Of a stretch of 17,316 nucleotides of DNA, positions 1 to 8,168 are shown in pieces. The stretch is from Lachnoclostridium sp. UBA7122 (GTDB lineage Bacteria > Bacillota > Clostridia > Lachnospirales > Lachnospiraceae): assembly GCA_002493085.1 (NCBI GenBank), contig DKXQ01000110.1:1-17316 (forward strand). The letters are read 5' to 3'. A program made the position numbers and the translations under genes. How positions within the stretch are numbered: position 1 is the first letter of the stretch; each line of letters starts with the position of its first letter. Below the pieces are notes generated by a model. That model did not search any database. It saw only the letters and a list, made by a program, of their open reading frames with translations, and was not told where the DNA came from.

Positions 1-258
1 TAATAATTAATCACCGTCTATATAAAATGTAGATTTAGAAAGACAAGAGTATTTTGTTTTGTGTATATTGTATATTTTAGATATCTTTAGTACAGTTCTA
101 AACATTTGAATCAGCATTTAAAAAGTCTGTATCCATGTGATATCAGCTATTTCACTTAAAAAATATAAAAAAGAATTCACCACGTGACTTGATAGCATCG
201 AATTTCTAATTTTCCAACAAATCATCATGTATCTGGTAAAAACAACTGCAAAATGACA
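1..258. other. AT-rich region downstream of the operon, no gene recognised
   Basis: This stretch follows the stop codon of the flippase gene. I read both strands and found only short open frames without recognisable protein motifs. It contains a weak hairpin followed by a T-rich run (minus-strand sense), listed separately, and short palindromes such as TGATATCA. It may be the end of the transcription unit. A further gene could begin beyond the window edge. Confidence 0.5.
155..200 (-). terminator. weak Rho-independent terminator candidate after wzx
   Basis: Read on the minus strand, a short TCAC-GTG-GTGA hairpin (177-187) is followed by a very T-rich run (about 157-172). Slightly wider complementarity (AGAA-TTC against GAATTCT, one bulged base) could lengthen the stem. 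It lies about 75 bases past the flippase stop, a suitable place to end a capsule operon. The core stem is only four base pairs, so termination strength is doubtful. Confidence 0.3.
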
Positions 259-1692
259 TTACTTGCACTTATTAAACAAATTCTTTATGTTGTCAATGAA
301 GAACAAATCTCTGAAAAGATACAAAATCATAAAGTATATTAATGCTCCACAAATGGACATTAAAACAGTATTGATTACTGATGGTACAAATTTAATATTA
401 AGAATCTTTAAGCCTACCAACATTACTCCACCGGCTATAAAATAATGCCAGCTTGACAAAAAGATAATCTTGATTGAAAACTCTTTTCTTACCAAATACA
501 ACTGGACTAAAGCAATCGTTGTTTCTGCTACCACAGAGGCTATCGCAGCACCAATAGATTGGAAAAAGTGGATAAGAATCAGATTCAGAATAAAGTTCAC
601 ACCTGCTCCAATCAATACTGTCATCGTAAAAAGATTTTGTCTCTTTGTAGAGATCAGGTACTGCATCCCAGTGACATTGTTTATCCCTATAGCCAAAATC
701 AAAAATCCTAGTATATTGAGTAATGGTATCACTTTATTAAATCCATCTCCAAAGAACCATGGAACAAAGTTAGATGCCGTTCCTAATAATCCAAAGCATA
801 GTGGAATTCCTAAGAACCATACAAAACGATATCCACGATACATGAATATGTTTACCTTTTCGGTCTCACTTCGTCCAAAGTAATACCCTATCCGAGGCAT
901 CATAACAGTTCCCAGCGAAGTAACAATAGTCATTATTATTTTTGAAATTTTAATTGCTTGTTCGTAATAACCATTTTCAAATGCGCTTTGCGTAATAAGA
1001 CCAATCATTGTCTTGTCTAATACAGTATATATCTGAATAGCAATCGTTGGTATAAATAAAGATATGACAATCTTAATATTTTTAAAAGGGGTAACCTCTC
1101 TCCAATTTGGTTTTTCAACAAATTTTGGAACATAAACCCACAAAGACAAATTACTAAGGAATAAAAAAAAAGAAATTCCAAAAATATATTTTAAAATATC
1201 ATCTTTTGTTTTAACCGCCACAAATATGTAGACTATGCTAAGAATCTTGAATACAATATTCCTAAAAACAATCTTTCCAAACTCCTCCATTCCCTGGAAT
1301 AACCACACAACATCAACTAATACAGCTATAACATTGAATGAAAGAATTAAATAAATAATCCTATTCGTTTGAAAGATAGTAAAAACAACATAAACAATTA
1401 GTACAACAAAGCTTGTTATTACCTGTAAAACTTTAGTTTCCCAAAAAATCTTAGTTCTTTTCAACTTGTCATCTTGAACATAAGAAATTTCTCTTTGACC
1501 AAAAGTAGTAATTCCTAGTGTTGCAAACAAAGTAAAATATGAAACTATTGACTCTGCAAAACTTACAATTCCTACTCCATCTACCCCTAGCACTCGTGAC
1601 AGGTAAGGTGTAGTAATCAAAGGTGTAAGCAGTAATAGTATCTGGTATGTCAAGTTGTATATATAATTTTTTTTAATACTTTTATTAGCCAT
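259..1692 (-). CDS. wzx: Wzx-type polysaccharide flippase (PST/MOP superfamily)
   Basis: Likely moves the undecaprenyl-diphosphate-linked repeat unit across the cytoplasmic membrane before polymerisation. The 477-residue protein is almost entirely hydrophobic, with about 12-14 possible membrane segments separated by short Lys/Arg-rich loops. The N-terminus (a basic KSIKKNYIYN stretch, then a helix leading to a TPYLSRVLG-like motif and GVDGVGIVSFAES) is typical of RfbX/Wzx proteins, as is the length. The ATG start has AAGGAAGGG upstream. It is the last gene of the operon, 41 bases after the glycyl radical enzyme gene. Together with the Wzy gene it marks this as a Wzx/Wzy-dependent pathway. Family assignment is secure; the transported glycan cannot be read from the sequence. 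Confidence 0.93.
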   Translation of the reverse strand: MANKSIKKNYIYNLTYQILLLLTPLITTPYLSRVLGVDGVGIVSFAESIVSYFTLFATLGITTFGQREISYVQDDKLKRTKIFWETKVLQVITSFVVLIVYVVFTIFQTNRIIYLILSFNVIAVLVDVVWLFQGMEEFGKIVFRNIVFKILSIVYIFVAVKTKDDILKYIFGISFFLFLSNLSLWVYVPKFVEKPNWREVTPFKNIKIVISLFIPTIAIQIYTVLDKTMIGLITQSAFENGYYEQAIKISKIIMTIVTSLGTVMMPRIGYYFGRSETEKVNIFMYRGYRFVWFLGIPLCFGLLGTASNFVPWFFGDGFNKVIPLLNILGFLILAIGINNVTGMQYLISTKRQNLFTMTVLIGAGVNFILNLILIHFFQSIGAAIASVVAETTIALVQLYLVRKEFSIKIIFLSSWHYFIAGGVMLVGLKILNIKFVPSVINTVLMSICGALIYFMILYLFRDLFFIDNIKNLFNKCK

Positions 1693-1733
1693 TTAAAATT
1701 GACCCTTCCTTCAAAGCTTACTTACTAAGCTGC

Positions 1734-3722
1734 TTACTCTGCCTCAATTGCTCTTCTGATTAAATTATCCTGGTAATTTTTGGGTAGATCCTTAAAATAT
1801 GCGCTAAATCCCCAGACTCGCACAATAAGATTCGGAAACTGATCTGGGTGCTTCTGTGCTTCAATCAAAGTTTTGCTATCAATCACATTAATCTGCAATT
1901 GATAGAACCCTTGTCTAATTCCACCTTTAATCATTATTACAACTTTATCCAAGTTTTCTTTCAAAAATCCTGGTGACATAATAAAATCAACTACATTGCC
2001 ATTTATACGATTGTCATTATAATCAAGTTGAGAAGCAAATCTAATCAGCTCAGTTGGTGCCAATCCATTCTTACCTGAAATATGTGTTTCAAACGGCATA
2101 CCAGCTTTTCTTCCATCGAAGGTTGCACTTATATCACAAGCATCAATAATATAATTCGGAGAACTTAATCCAAATTTATAGTTTCCTTCAAGTTTAGTAT
2201 GATGTTTGTGAAACTCAGCTGAAATTAATTGAAGGAGTTCATTGGTAAGATTAATTACCTTGGCATCGTCTTCTCCAAACACTCCCGCTCCCCTATCTAA
2301 AAGCTTTCTAAGTTCTTCATGCCCCTCATAATTATTTTTTCGAATATCATTCAATTCATAAAGAGAATAAATACCTTTTTGAAAAACAAAATGGTCAAGG
2401 TTTAATAAAGAATTGACAACAGTAGATAACCCCACAGATGTTACGCCAAGGTTAGCATATTTAGCTCCTCCGCGGACAATATCCTTTCCGCTTTTAATCA
2501 CTTTCGGATTGAAGAGAGTAAGCAGAGGATCTTCTTCAAACACTTTTTCATCTAAATGTGAAAGGAATTGGTTTATATAATTCGAAAGATAAACACAGTA
2601 CCCTCTTTTTATGTCATCCAAGCTCTTAGATTTTTCAAAATCACTTGAATCAATGAAGTCTGTAAAAGGTTTACAGAAGTTAATTGTTTGTATGTTGTTT
2701 TGATCACAAGACTGACCAATTGTTAAAGGTTCCCAGCATGCTGAAGTAGCATAATTATATGCATCCTCAGTTTCATAACCATACTGAATTAAGGCTGGAA
2801 TTACCACATCGTCATTGGAGAGAAAAGGTGCTCCTATGCCAGTTGCTATGCACTTCATCGCAAGACTAAGTAGATCATCTGGCATAGATTTACTCACACG
2901 TAAAAGAACCTTAGGATCTGGTAACTTAAGATCTTTGGAAACTTCAATAAAAAGATAAGTCAATTCATTGCAACGATATATGCCATCTTCTCCTAGCCCG
3001 CCTAGGATTACAATTTGCCCTGTATCTCCAAGAAGCAGCGTGCTTTTGAACCAACACTTGTCGTGAAGAACATTAAAAAAATCACACAGATACTGTTTAG
3101 CATCCTCTTTTGTAATATAGTCAGTATCTATATCCTTCTGATAGAGATCATAAAGGATCCAGTCAAGATGTCCAAAACCATTATGCTTGTGACCTGTCTG
3201 CCATAGCCACTGATTCACAAAAAGGATACGTTGTATTGCTTCATGAAAGTGATCCGCTGGGCGAACGAATAGAGAGGAAATTTCTTTATAGTTACTTTCT
3301 CTGATTTTCTTAGTTTTTTTTGCGCATTCTACGTATTTTTGAAATTCGCTAATTATAGATCTATAGGAGTCGAAAGACTCTTGTACCATATCAACAAACG
3401 AAGATTTTACAACCCACGAATAATCAATTGAGTAATTGTCTAGTATCTGGTTCTGCAAGACAACTTGAGTGAATGGGTCAACTGAATAAAAGTATGAATT
3501 TTCTTCCACTGTGTCAACAGCTACAGATTTTATTGTTCGACATATTTGGGATATTTTATCTGATGGAGAAATAATTTTTACCTTAGACAAATTTTCCTTT
3601 ACAAATTGTCTCTGACTGATGCTTGCATTGGAGTTTTTAAAATAATAATATAACTGCTTTGTATAAACATATCGGTTGATTCCTGGCAGTTTCTTAATCT
3701 TTGTTTTAATTCCTAAGCCCAT
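1734..3722 (-). CDS. short glycyl radical enzyme (PFL/glycerol-dehydratase superfamily) within the capsule operon
   Basis: A 662-residue glycyl radical enzyme. The C-terminal radical loop is RVWGFSAYF with Gly638 as the predicted radical site, near the end as expected. The thiyl loop is TSACWEP, with Cys329 and Glu331 matching the C-x-E pair of dehydratase-type members; pyruvate formate-lyase has Cys-Cys and lacks this Glu. Other family blocks are RPADHFHEAIQ (154-164), LPDPKVLLRVSKSMPDD (267-283), GAPFLSNDD (297-305), FDGRKAG (535-541) and a QINVIDSKTLIEAQKHPDQF-like stretch (610-629). The region before the first block is about 100 residues shorter than in typical members of 760-850 residues. 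The ATG is preceded by AGGAG. It lies 12 bases after a glycosyltransferase gene and 41 before wzx. No radical-SAM activase is encoded in the window, so activation must be supplied from elsewhere. Superfamily is certain; substrate unknown. Radical dehydration or C-X cleavage of a sugar or polyol precursor is inference. Confidence 0.93.
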   Translation of the reverse strand: MGLGIKTKIKKLPGINRYVYTKQLYYYFKNSNASISQRQFVKENLSKVKIISPSDKISQICRTIKSVAVDTVEENSYFYSVDPFTQVVLQNQILDNYSIDYSWVVKSSFVDMVQESFDSYRSIISEFQKYVECAKKTKKIRESNYKEISSLFVRPADHFHEAIQRILFVNQWLWQTGHKHNGFGHLDWILYDLYQKDIDTDYITKEDAKQYLCDFFNVLHDKCWFKSTLLLGDTGQIVILGGLGEDGIYRCNELTYLFIEVSKDLKLPDPKVLLRVSKSMPDDLLSLAMKCIATGIGAPFLSNDDVVIPALIQYGYETEDAYNYATSACWEPLTIGQSCDQNNIQTINFCKPFTDFIDSSDFEKSKSLDDIKRGYCVYLSNYINQFLSHLDEKVFEEDPLLTLFNPKVIKSGKDIVRGGAKYANLGVTSVGLSTVVNSLLNLDHFVFQKGIYSLYELNDIRKNNYEGHEELRKLLDRGAGVFGEDDAKVINLTNELLQLISAEFHKHHTKLEGNYKFGLSSPNYIIDACDISATFDGRKAGMPFETHISGKNGLAPTELIRFASQLDYNDNRINGNVVDFIMSPGFLKENLDKVVIMIKGGIRQGFYQLQINVIDSKTLIEAQKHPDQFPNLIVRVWGFSAYFKDLPKNYQDNLIRRAIEAE

Positions 3723-3734
3723 TTTCAGTGTCTC

Positions 3735-4712
3735 CTATTTATCTTTTAGTGCAAATCGTTCAGGATGTTTTTTATAAAACTCTTTCATTCCTTCTGTTTG
3801 CGGTCCAAACGAAAAGTGCCCAACTACTATATTCTCGGATACCATAATAGGTAAAGAATTAATCATGCAGTATTCACATAATTTGACCTCATCTTTTCCC
3901 ATCATGTACTTATCTTTTCTGTCTACATCAAAATAGTGAATTCGCTCCCAAACACTTCGCTCAAAAAGTATAGCTCCTATGCTAAACCTAATCGAACAAG
4001 GTGTTTCTTTCTTGGGTTCTTCATAAAACTGTTCATTAAGCTCATCTATTGATGGAATAACATTCCCATTGCCCCAAAGAAATTTAGCAACATTTAAATT
4101 ATTTTCGATTATACTATTACTCCCTGCTGCGTGCTTGATTTTTCCAAATCTTTCATTGAAAGATTGTCTTGCTCCAATTTTGTCTAATATAATAAGCGAT
4201 GTAAACCCATTAATCAAAAGCAGTGGAGCCATCACTCCAGGGTTATAATCTCCTTCCTTAGCCCTAAAATATGCTTCATATAATCTTTGAAAATAATCTT
4301 CAGTAATAAATATATCTTCATCCAGTTTATAGATGAATTTTGCTTCTAGATGAAGATTAATAGCAGCATTTTGAACCAAGCTTACATTGTTTTCTTTTAT
4401 GCTTAAGTAAGACCAGTTATTCACTTTGCATAACTCGTCTAGTTTATTGGAATACAAACCAGAAGATACAACACACACATCAATATCTTCGGTCAAAAAT
4501 TCCTTTATCCTTGAAAATACAGCATCAAATAAAAATATTTTATATCCTGCAAGAATGATGCATAACTTTTCATTTCCTTTTGATCTATTATCAAAGTGCC
4601 CACTAAAATGAAGAAGATTATTTTCAATTCTTGTATCTTTAATACCTTTTAAGTATCGATATGGAATTTTCGTTATTGGATTATTTTGTAGATAAATTTT
4701 AAACTGTCCCAT
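3735..4712 (-). CDS. GT-A-type glycosyltransferase (family 2-like)
   Basis: Probably adds one sugar to the lipid-linked repeat unit on the cytoplasmic face. The GT-A signs, numbered from the chosen start, are an N-terminal alpha/beta region with CVVSSG (about 80-85), an ASN-rich SLVQNAAINLH segment (111-121), and a KLDEDIFI acidic motif (DED at 131-133) suited to metal and nucleotide-sugar binding. A C-terminal part contains WERIHYFDV and MGKDEVKLCEYC, resembling the acceptor-side helix of family 2 enzymes. I start at the ATG at 4712 (325 residues) because GAGG lies eight bases upstream. A GTG at 4772 would add 20 residues and overlap wzy, but has no Shine-Dalgarno. The gap to the glycyl radical enzyme gene is 12 bases. 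Donor and acceptor are unknown. Confidence 0.75.
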   Translation of the reverse strand: MGQFKIYLQNNPITKIPYRYLKGIKDTRIENNLLHFSGHFDNRSKGNEKLCIILAGYKIFLFDAVFSRIKEFLTEDIDVCVVSSGLYSNKLDELCKVNNWSYLSIKENNVSLVQNAAINLHLEAKFIYKLDEDIFITEDYFQRLYEAYFRAKEGDYNPGVMAPLLLINGFTSLIILDKIGARQSFNERFGKIKHAAGSNSIIENNLNVAKFLWGNGNVIPSIDELNEQFYEEPKKETPCSIRFSIGAILFERSVWERIHYFDVDRKDKYMMGKDEVKLCEYCMINSLPIMVSENIVVGHFSFGPQTEGMKEFYKKHPERFALKDK

Positions 4713-4720
4713 TATTATTT

Positions 4721-4724
4721 CCTC
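4721..4724 (-). promoter_or_regulatory. Shine-Dalgarno deciding the glycosyltransferase start
   Basis: GAGG eight bases before the ATG at 4712. The in-frame GTG at 4772 lacks any such site, so the shorter start is preferred. Confidence 0.7.
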
Positions 4725-4744
4725 ATTTCTATTTCTAGCAATAC

Positions 4745-5944
4745 TCAAATCTTCAATCTTAAAGGTGAGCACTGTATTATTTTTTTTGCCGTTTTAGAAG
4801 TACCAATATCTATGCTCATCATTTCATTGCGAGAAAAAACGATCCAAAAAGTATTATAAATCAGATTCAATACAAGATCATCTATGAGACCATGTAAAGC
4901 TAATATAGTCAAGATCAGCGCTAGAAACAAATTCCCTTTTTTACATAGCCTAGCCTGCAGCAACAAGTAGCTCACCATCAATAATACAAACAAAATAAAT
5001 CCATATTGTATCAATAATTGTATATACAAATTATCAACGTAGTTGTATTGATAAGTGCTAATATTTCCATCTGCATTTACACCATTTCCAACCCACTTGA
5101 TAGGTTGTCCGATTATATGTATTCCATACTTATTTATAGCATTATAGGCTGAACTGATTCGTCCCTCTAGTGCGACATTAAGTAGATAATACGATAGATT
5201 ATAATTATTCGCAAAGTAGAGACTCAATAGACCTGAAGCAGGAAATGATATACACATAAAGATTTTCACAATTTTTGTATTCAGTAATTTTAACATGTCT
5301 AGCTTTAAAAGCAAAGCAAAGATAAGCATTAAGGAACTGAGAAAAAAATTTAGCCGCGAAAGCGTTTCAGAATACAAATAATATGAAATAGCAAACAGAC
5401 CAATTAATTCAATATATTTTATTTTTTTCCGTTTAAGATGAATATATAAAAAAACTGCATTGCGCCATAGAGTAGGAGCATTAAGAGTATAAAGAAATCC
5501 AAGAAAGTTTCTCATTCTAGTACCCTGTAATACTGAGTACTCTGTTATTATTCCTAATTTGGATGATAAGATTACAAAAGCTAATAGTAAAACATCAAGA
5601 ACGACCGTTAATTTTGCTATTTTTTCAAATTTTACATTCTTTCCAAAATAAACAAATAAAAGTAGTGCAATAAAATCACGTCTTCTCTCCGAATTCGAAG
5701 AAAGGGCAACAATTAATATAAATAGGATAATAATTACTAACCCAAATAATGTTTTTTTTGTAATCCTTTTATCTATAAAGGAGCTGATGCACAAAATTAT
5801 TGCGCTTGCAATAAATACTATTTTTATGAATTCATCTGTAACATATAACGCAAAAAATGAAGAACGCAATATACCAAACATTATGTATATAATGTAAGCA
5901 AAATAATATAATATCTCTTTGGCTTCATACTTGTATGTTTTCAT
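4745..5944 (-). CDS. wzy: Wzy-type O-antigen/capsule polymerase
   Basis: Predicted integral membrane polymerase that joins flipped repeat units on the outer face of the membrane. The 399-residue protein has roughly ten or more hydrophobic segments. A large hydrophilic loop in the second half (about residues 255-310, with GRISSAYNAINKYG and a YVDNLYIQLLIQYG segment) matches the Wzy/Wzl plan of a long external loop carrying Arg and ending in a DN-x-Y-x-x-L-x-x-xG motif. Wzy proteins diverge strongly, so the assignment rests on topology, this motif and the neighbouring Wzx gene. Base composition is very AT-rich (about 17% GC at 5401-5460), the usual pattern for repeat-unit-specific genes. The ATG has GGAGAGG about 12 bases upstream; the gap from the preceding gene is 21 bases. 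Confidence 0.85.
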   Translation of the reverse strand: MKTYKYEAKEILYYFAYIIYIMFGILRSSFFALYVTDEFIKIVFIASAIILCISSFIDKRITKKTLFGLVIIILFILIVALSSNSERRRDFIALLLFVYFGKNVKFEKIAKLTVVLDVLLLAFVILSSKLGIITEYSVLQGTRMRNFLGFLYTLNAPTLWRNAVFLYIHLKRKKIKYIELIGLFAISYYLYSETLSRLNFFLSSLMLIFALLLKLDMLKLLNTKIVKIFMCISFPASGLLSLYFANNYNLSYYLLNVALEGRISSAYNAINKYGIHIIGQPIKWVGNGVNADGNISTYQYNYVDNLYIQLLIQYGFILFVLLMVSYLLLQARLCKKGNLFLALILTILALHGLIDDLVLNLIYNTFWIVFSRNEMMSIDIGTSKTAKKIIQCSPLRLKI

Positions 5945-5965
5945 TGTATTAATTTTCCTCTCCTA

Positions 5966-7060
5966 CTATTGATTTGAAAGGTTAGAAAATAAATTTCCGC
6001 ATTTTGAAAGCGCTAGTTTAGTGTAATAGCCACAGCGTAATCTCTCGCCCTCCTTGATTGTATTTTTTATCATCTGTTCATACTCTGATTTAGAGACCTG
6101 TTTAATAATATAAGGAATATCTTTCAAAGAATCTATAGCTATTCCAATTTTCTTTTTTACTACAAAATTAGCCAATGCTGCTTCTTTCCAAATTAGTACA
6201 GGTATACCACTAGCAATATATAGTGAAGTTTTATGGGGATTATTAATCTTTAAATATGATCCATATACTCCCTCACATGATTTAGGACTCATTCCATCCC
6301 ATACTAATCCAAATGATCCTTTCATCACTAATGGTATTTCATCAGGATTAAAAGCACCATAATAATGGATATTTTCTTTATTGTTTTCTGTATAACCTAC
6401 CCCATAAAGATTGAAATCACATTTGCTAGGTAGATTATAAACATAACCTGCTTTATGTTTTCTCAAATTCCCACCAATAATTATTGGTTCATCAAGTTTT
6501 ATTCTTTCTTCTACATTGTATTCAAAGTTATTTATTATATAATCAAATATATCTAACGAAATTAGTTTTTCATTGCTTATTCCAATTTGATTTAAATATA
6601 AATTCATTCTATCGTTGTGTCCAATGATATAATCAGCAATTTGGAGGCATTGCTTTTCTTCCAAATTAATTCGTGTTTTCATAAAAAACGGAGTATTATT
6701 TTCACCTCTTCTAATTAGCTCTAAATCGTGAATAAATAGAACTATCTTAATATTCTTACTTTTCAATTTTCTGAAAACATTTAATAAAAATAACGTATGT
6801 TCAATTATTGGAAACTGTATAATTACTACATCATTCTGCTCTAGTCTTTTGCAAATACTTTCCCAAGTTTTAGCAATCTTAATGTGACTTGTAAATTTCC
6901 TAAATAACCCCAGTTCTTCTCTTCTAATCCCAAATGTAGGCACTGGCAATTCTCGTATTCCAATACTTGAAAAGATTGCTTCTAAATCTTCACGTGCTTT
7001 TATTCCAGCTGTTTTTTGTACAGATTCTGGTATCTGCTTTTCTTTAATGTAATATATCAT
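5966..7060 (-). CDS. Gtf3/galactofuranosyltransferase-like glycosyltransferase (GT-B fold)
   Basis: Likely a cytoplasmic glycosyltransferase of the group that includes streptococcal Gtf3 and enzymes annotated as beta-1,6-galactofuranosyltransferase. Recognisable blocks in the 364-residue protein are LFIHDLELIR (108-117), a central IADYIIGHND (141-150), the start of the second Rossmann domain PIIIGGNLRKHKAG (192-205), SFGLVWDG (249-256), and the diagnostic NNPHKTSLYIASGIPVLIW (273-291), followed by AALANFVVKKKIGIAI. Length and order fit the family. The RBS is weak (AGG some distance from the ATG), so translation may be lower than for its neighbours. It lies 48 bases after the SDR gene and 21 before wzy. 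Galactofuranose transfer is only one possibility: no UDP-galactopyranose mutase gene is present here. Confidence 0.8.
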   Translation of the reverse strand: MIYYIKEKQIPESVQKTAGIKAREDLEAIFSSIGIRELPVPTFGIRREELGLFRKFTSHIKIAKTWESICKRLEQNDVVIIQFPIIEHTLFLLNVFRKLKSKNIKIVLFIHDLELIRRGENNTPFFMKTRINLEEKQCLQIADYIIGHNDRMNLYLNQIGISNEKLISLDIFDYIINNFEYNVEERIKLDEPIIIGGNLRKHKAGYVYNLPSKCDFNLYGVGYTENNKENIHYYGAFNPDEIPLVMKGSFGLVWDGMSPKSCEGVYGSYLKINNPHKTSLYIASGIPVLIWKEAALANFVVKKKIGIAIDSLKDIPYIIKQVSKSEYEQMIKNTIKEGERLRCGYYTKLALSKCGNLFSNLSNQ

Positions 7061-7108
7061 GCCTTTGTACCTGCTTTTCAGTAATATTTTATATCCATGA
7101 GAATATTA

Positions 7109-8158
7109 TTATCTAAGTATCCTTAAGGTTCTCTCTAATCCTTTATCTATAGAATATTTTGCCGACCATCCTAAGCTCTTTAATTTGCTACCGTCCAGTC
7201 TTGCCTTAGTTGCAGTGCTATACCCAGCAGCTTCAACAACATCTGGAATCTCAAACACAACTTTTTTGCCAGAAATTTCAGCAATTATAGCAGCAAGATC
7301 TTTCAGCATGATATCTGAATGCCTATCAGCAATATTGTATGCCTCTCCATTTTCTCCTTTAAGAAGAACATACAAAAGACCACTAACAGTATCTGCGACA
7401 TAGGTATAACTGTAGTATTGTGTCCCTGTAGATTTCAGTACTATATCTTCTCCAGTAATTCCTTTTATTATGAACTGGCTTATGGCCTTTGTGTCCGACA
7501 TGAGCATTGTAGAGCCATATGAACGTGTAGGACGGGGGATCACCACATCAAGTCCTTTTTGCGCCTTATATGCCTGACAAAGAGCTTCTCCGCACCTCTT
7601 ACTTTCTGGATAACCTGCCCGCATTGTGTTGGAGTTAATGTATCCACAGTAATTTTCTGTGAACATCTCCACATCTCCACGGTTATCTCCATAGATTTCA
7701 TTTGAAGACGTAAATGCGAAACGTGTTGCTTTATGTTCTACCGCAAACTCAAGCATGTTCTGAACGCCAATAATATTTGTTGTTATTGTTCCAATAGGAT
7801 CAGTTGAGTACTGCATGGGATGAGTATTCGATGCCATATGAAGAACATAATCAACCGTTCCAAGGTCAGGTCTTACCAAAGGCTTATTAATGTCATAAGA
7901 AATAAAAAATAAGTGCTTATCATCAATCCATTTCGAGAATCGTTTCTTGGCCTTTTTCTCATTCCTTCCCAATGCATAAACAGTACAATCAAGTCCCTCT
8001 GAATTCTTTGTGAGAATTACATCTACTAAGAATGATCCAATAAGACCAGTTGCTCCTGAAAGCAAGACAGACTTTCCTTTCAGCTTTTTCCAAGGAATAT
8101 CCAATCCTGCTACATATTCTAAATCTTCGATATAAAGCTTATTTTCGTAAAAATTCAT
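7109..8158 (-). CDS. extended SDR, NAD-dependent epimerase/dehydratase family
   Basis: A 349-residue extended short-chain dehydrogenase that probably modifies a nucleotide-activated sugar or polyol precursor. It shows the Rossmann motif GATGLIG (35-41), SSNEIYG (151-157), the catalytic YPESK (Tyr183, Lys187) and a substrate region with RPTRSYG and a later YTYVADTVSG stretch typical of sugar-nucleotide epimerases and decarboxylases. About 30 residues precede the Rossmann fold. It starts 10 bases after the cytidylyltransferase gene with an AAGGGG site, indicating tight coupling to it. TarI/TarJ and Bcs1 systems pair a cytidylyltransferase with a reductase, but TarJ is a medium-chain dehydrogenase and Bcs1 carries a different SDR type, so this pairing is related only by analogy. 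The substrate is unknown; action on a CDP-linked intermediate or its precursor is inferred from the pairing. Confidence 0.85.
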   Translation of the reverse strand: MNFYENKLYIEDLEYVAGLDIPWKKLKGKSVLLSGATGLIGSFLVDVILTKNSEGLDCTVYALGRNEKKAKKRFSKWIDDKHLFFISYDINKPLVRPDLGTVDYVLHMASNTHPMQYSTDPIGTITTNIIGVQNMLEFAVEHKATRFAFTSSNEIYGDNRGDVEMFTENYCGYINSNTMRAGYPESKRCGEALCQAYKAQKGLDVVIPRPTRSYGSTMLMSDTKAISQFIIKGITGEDIVLKSTGTQYYSYTYVADTVSGLLYVLLKGENGEAYNIADRHSDIMLKDLAAIIAEISGKKVVFEIPDVVEAAGYSTATKARLDGSKLKSLGWSAKYSIDKGLERTLRILR

Positions 8159-8168
8159 TTTTTGCCCC

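Noticed and set aside
470..883. 137-residue plus-strand open frame opposite wzx
   Set aside because: It is an antisense shadow of a clearly coding gene and shows no domain or RBS of its own. The same holds for the other short plus-strand frames and for out-of-frame minus-strand frames such as 11096-11368.
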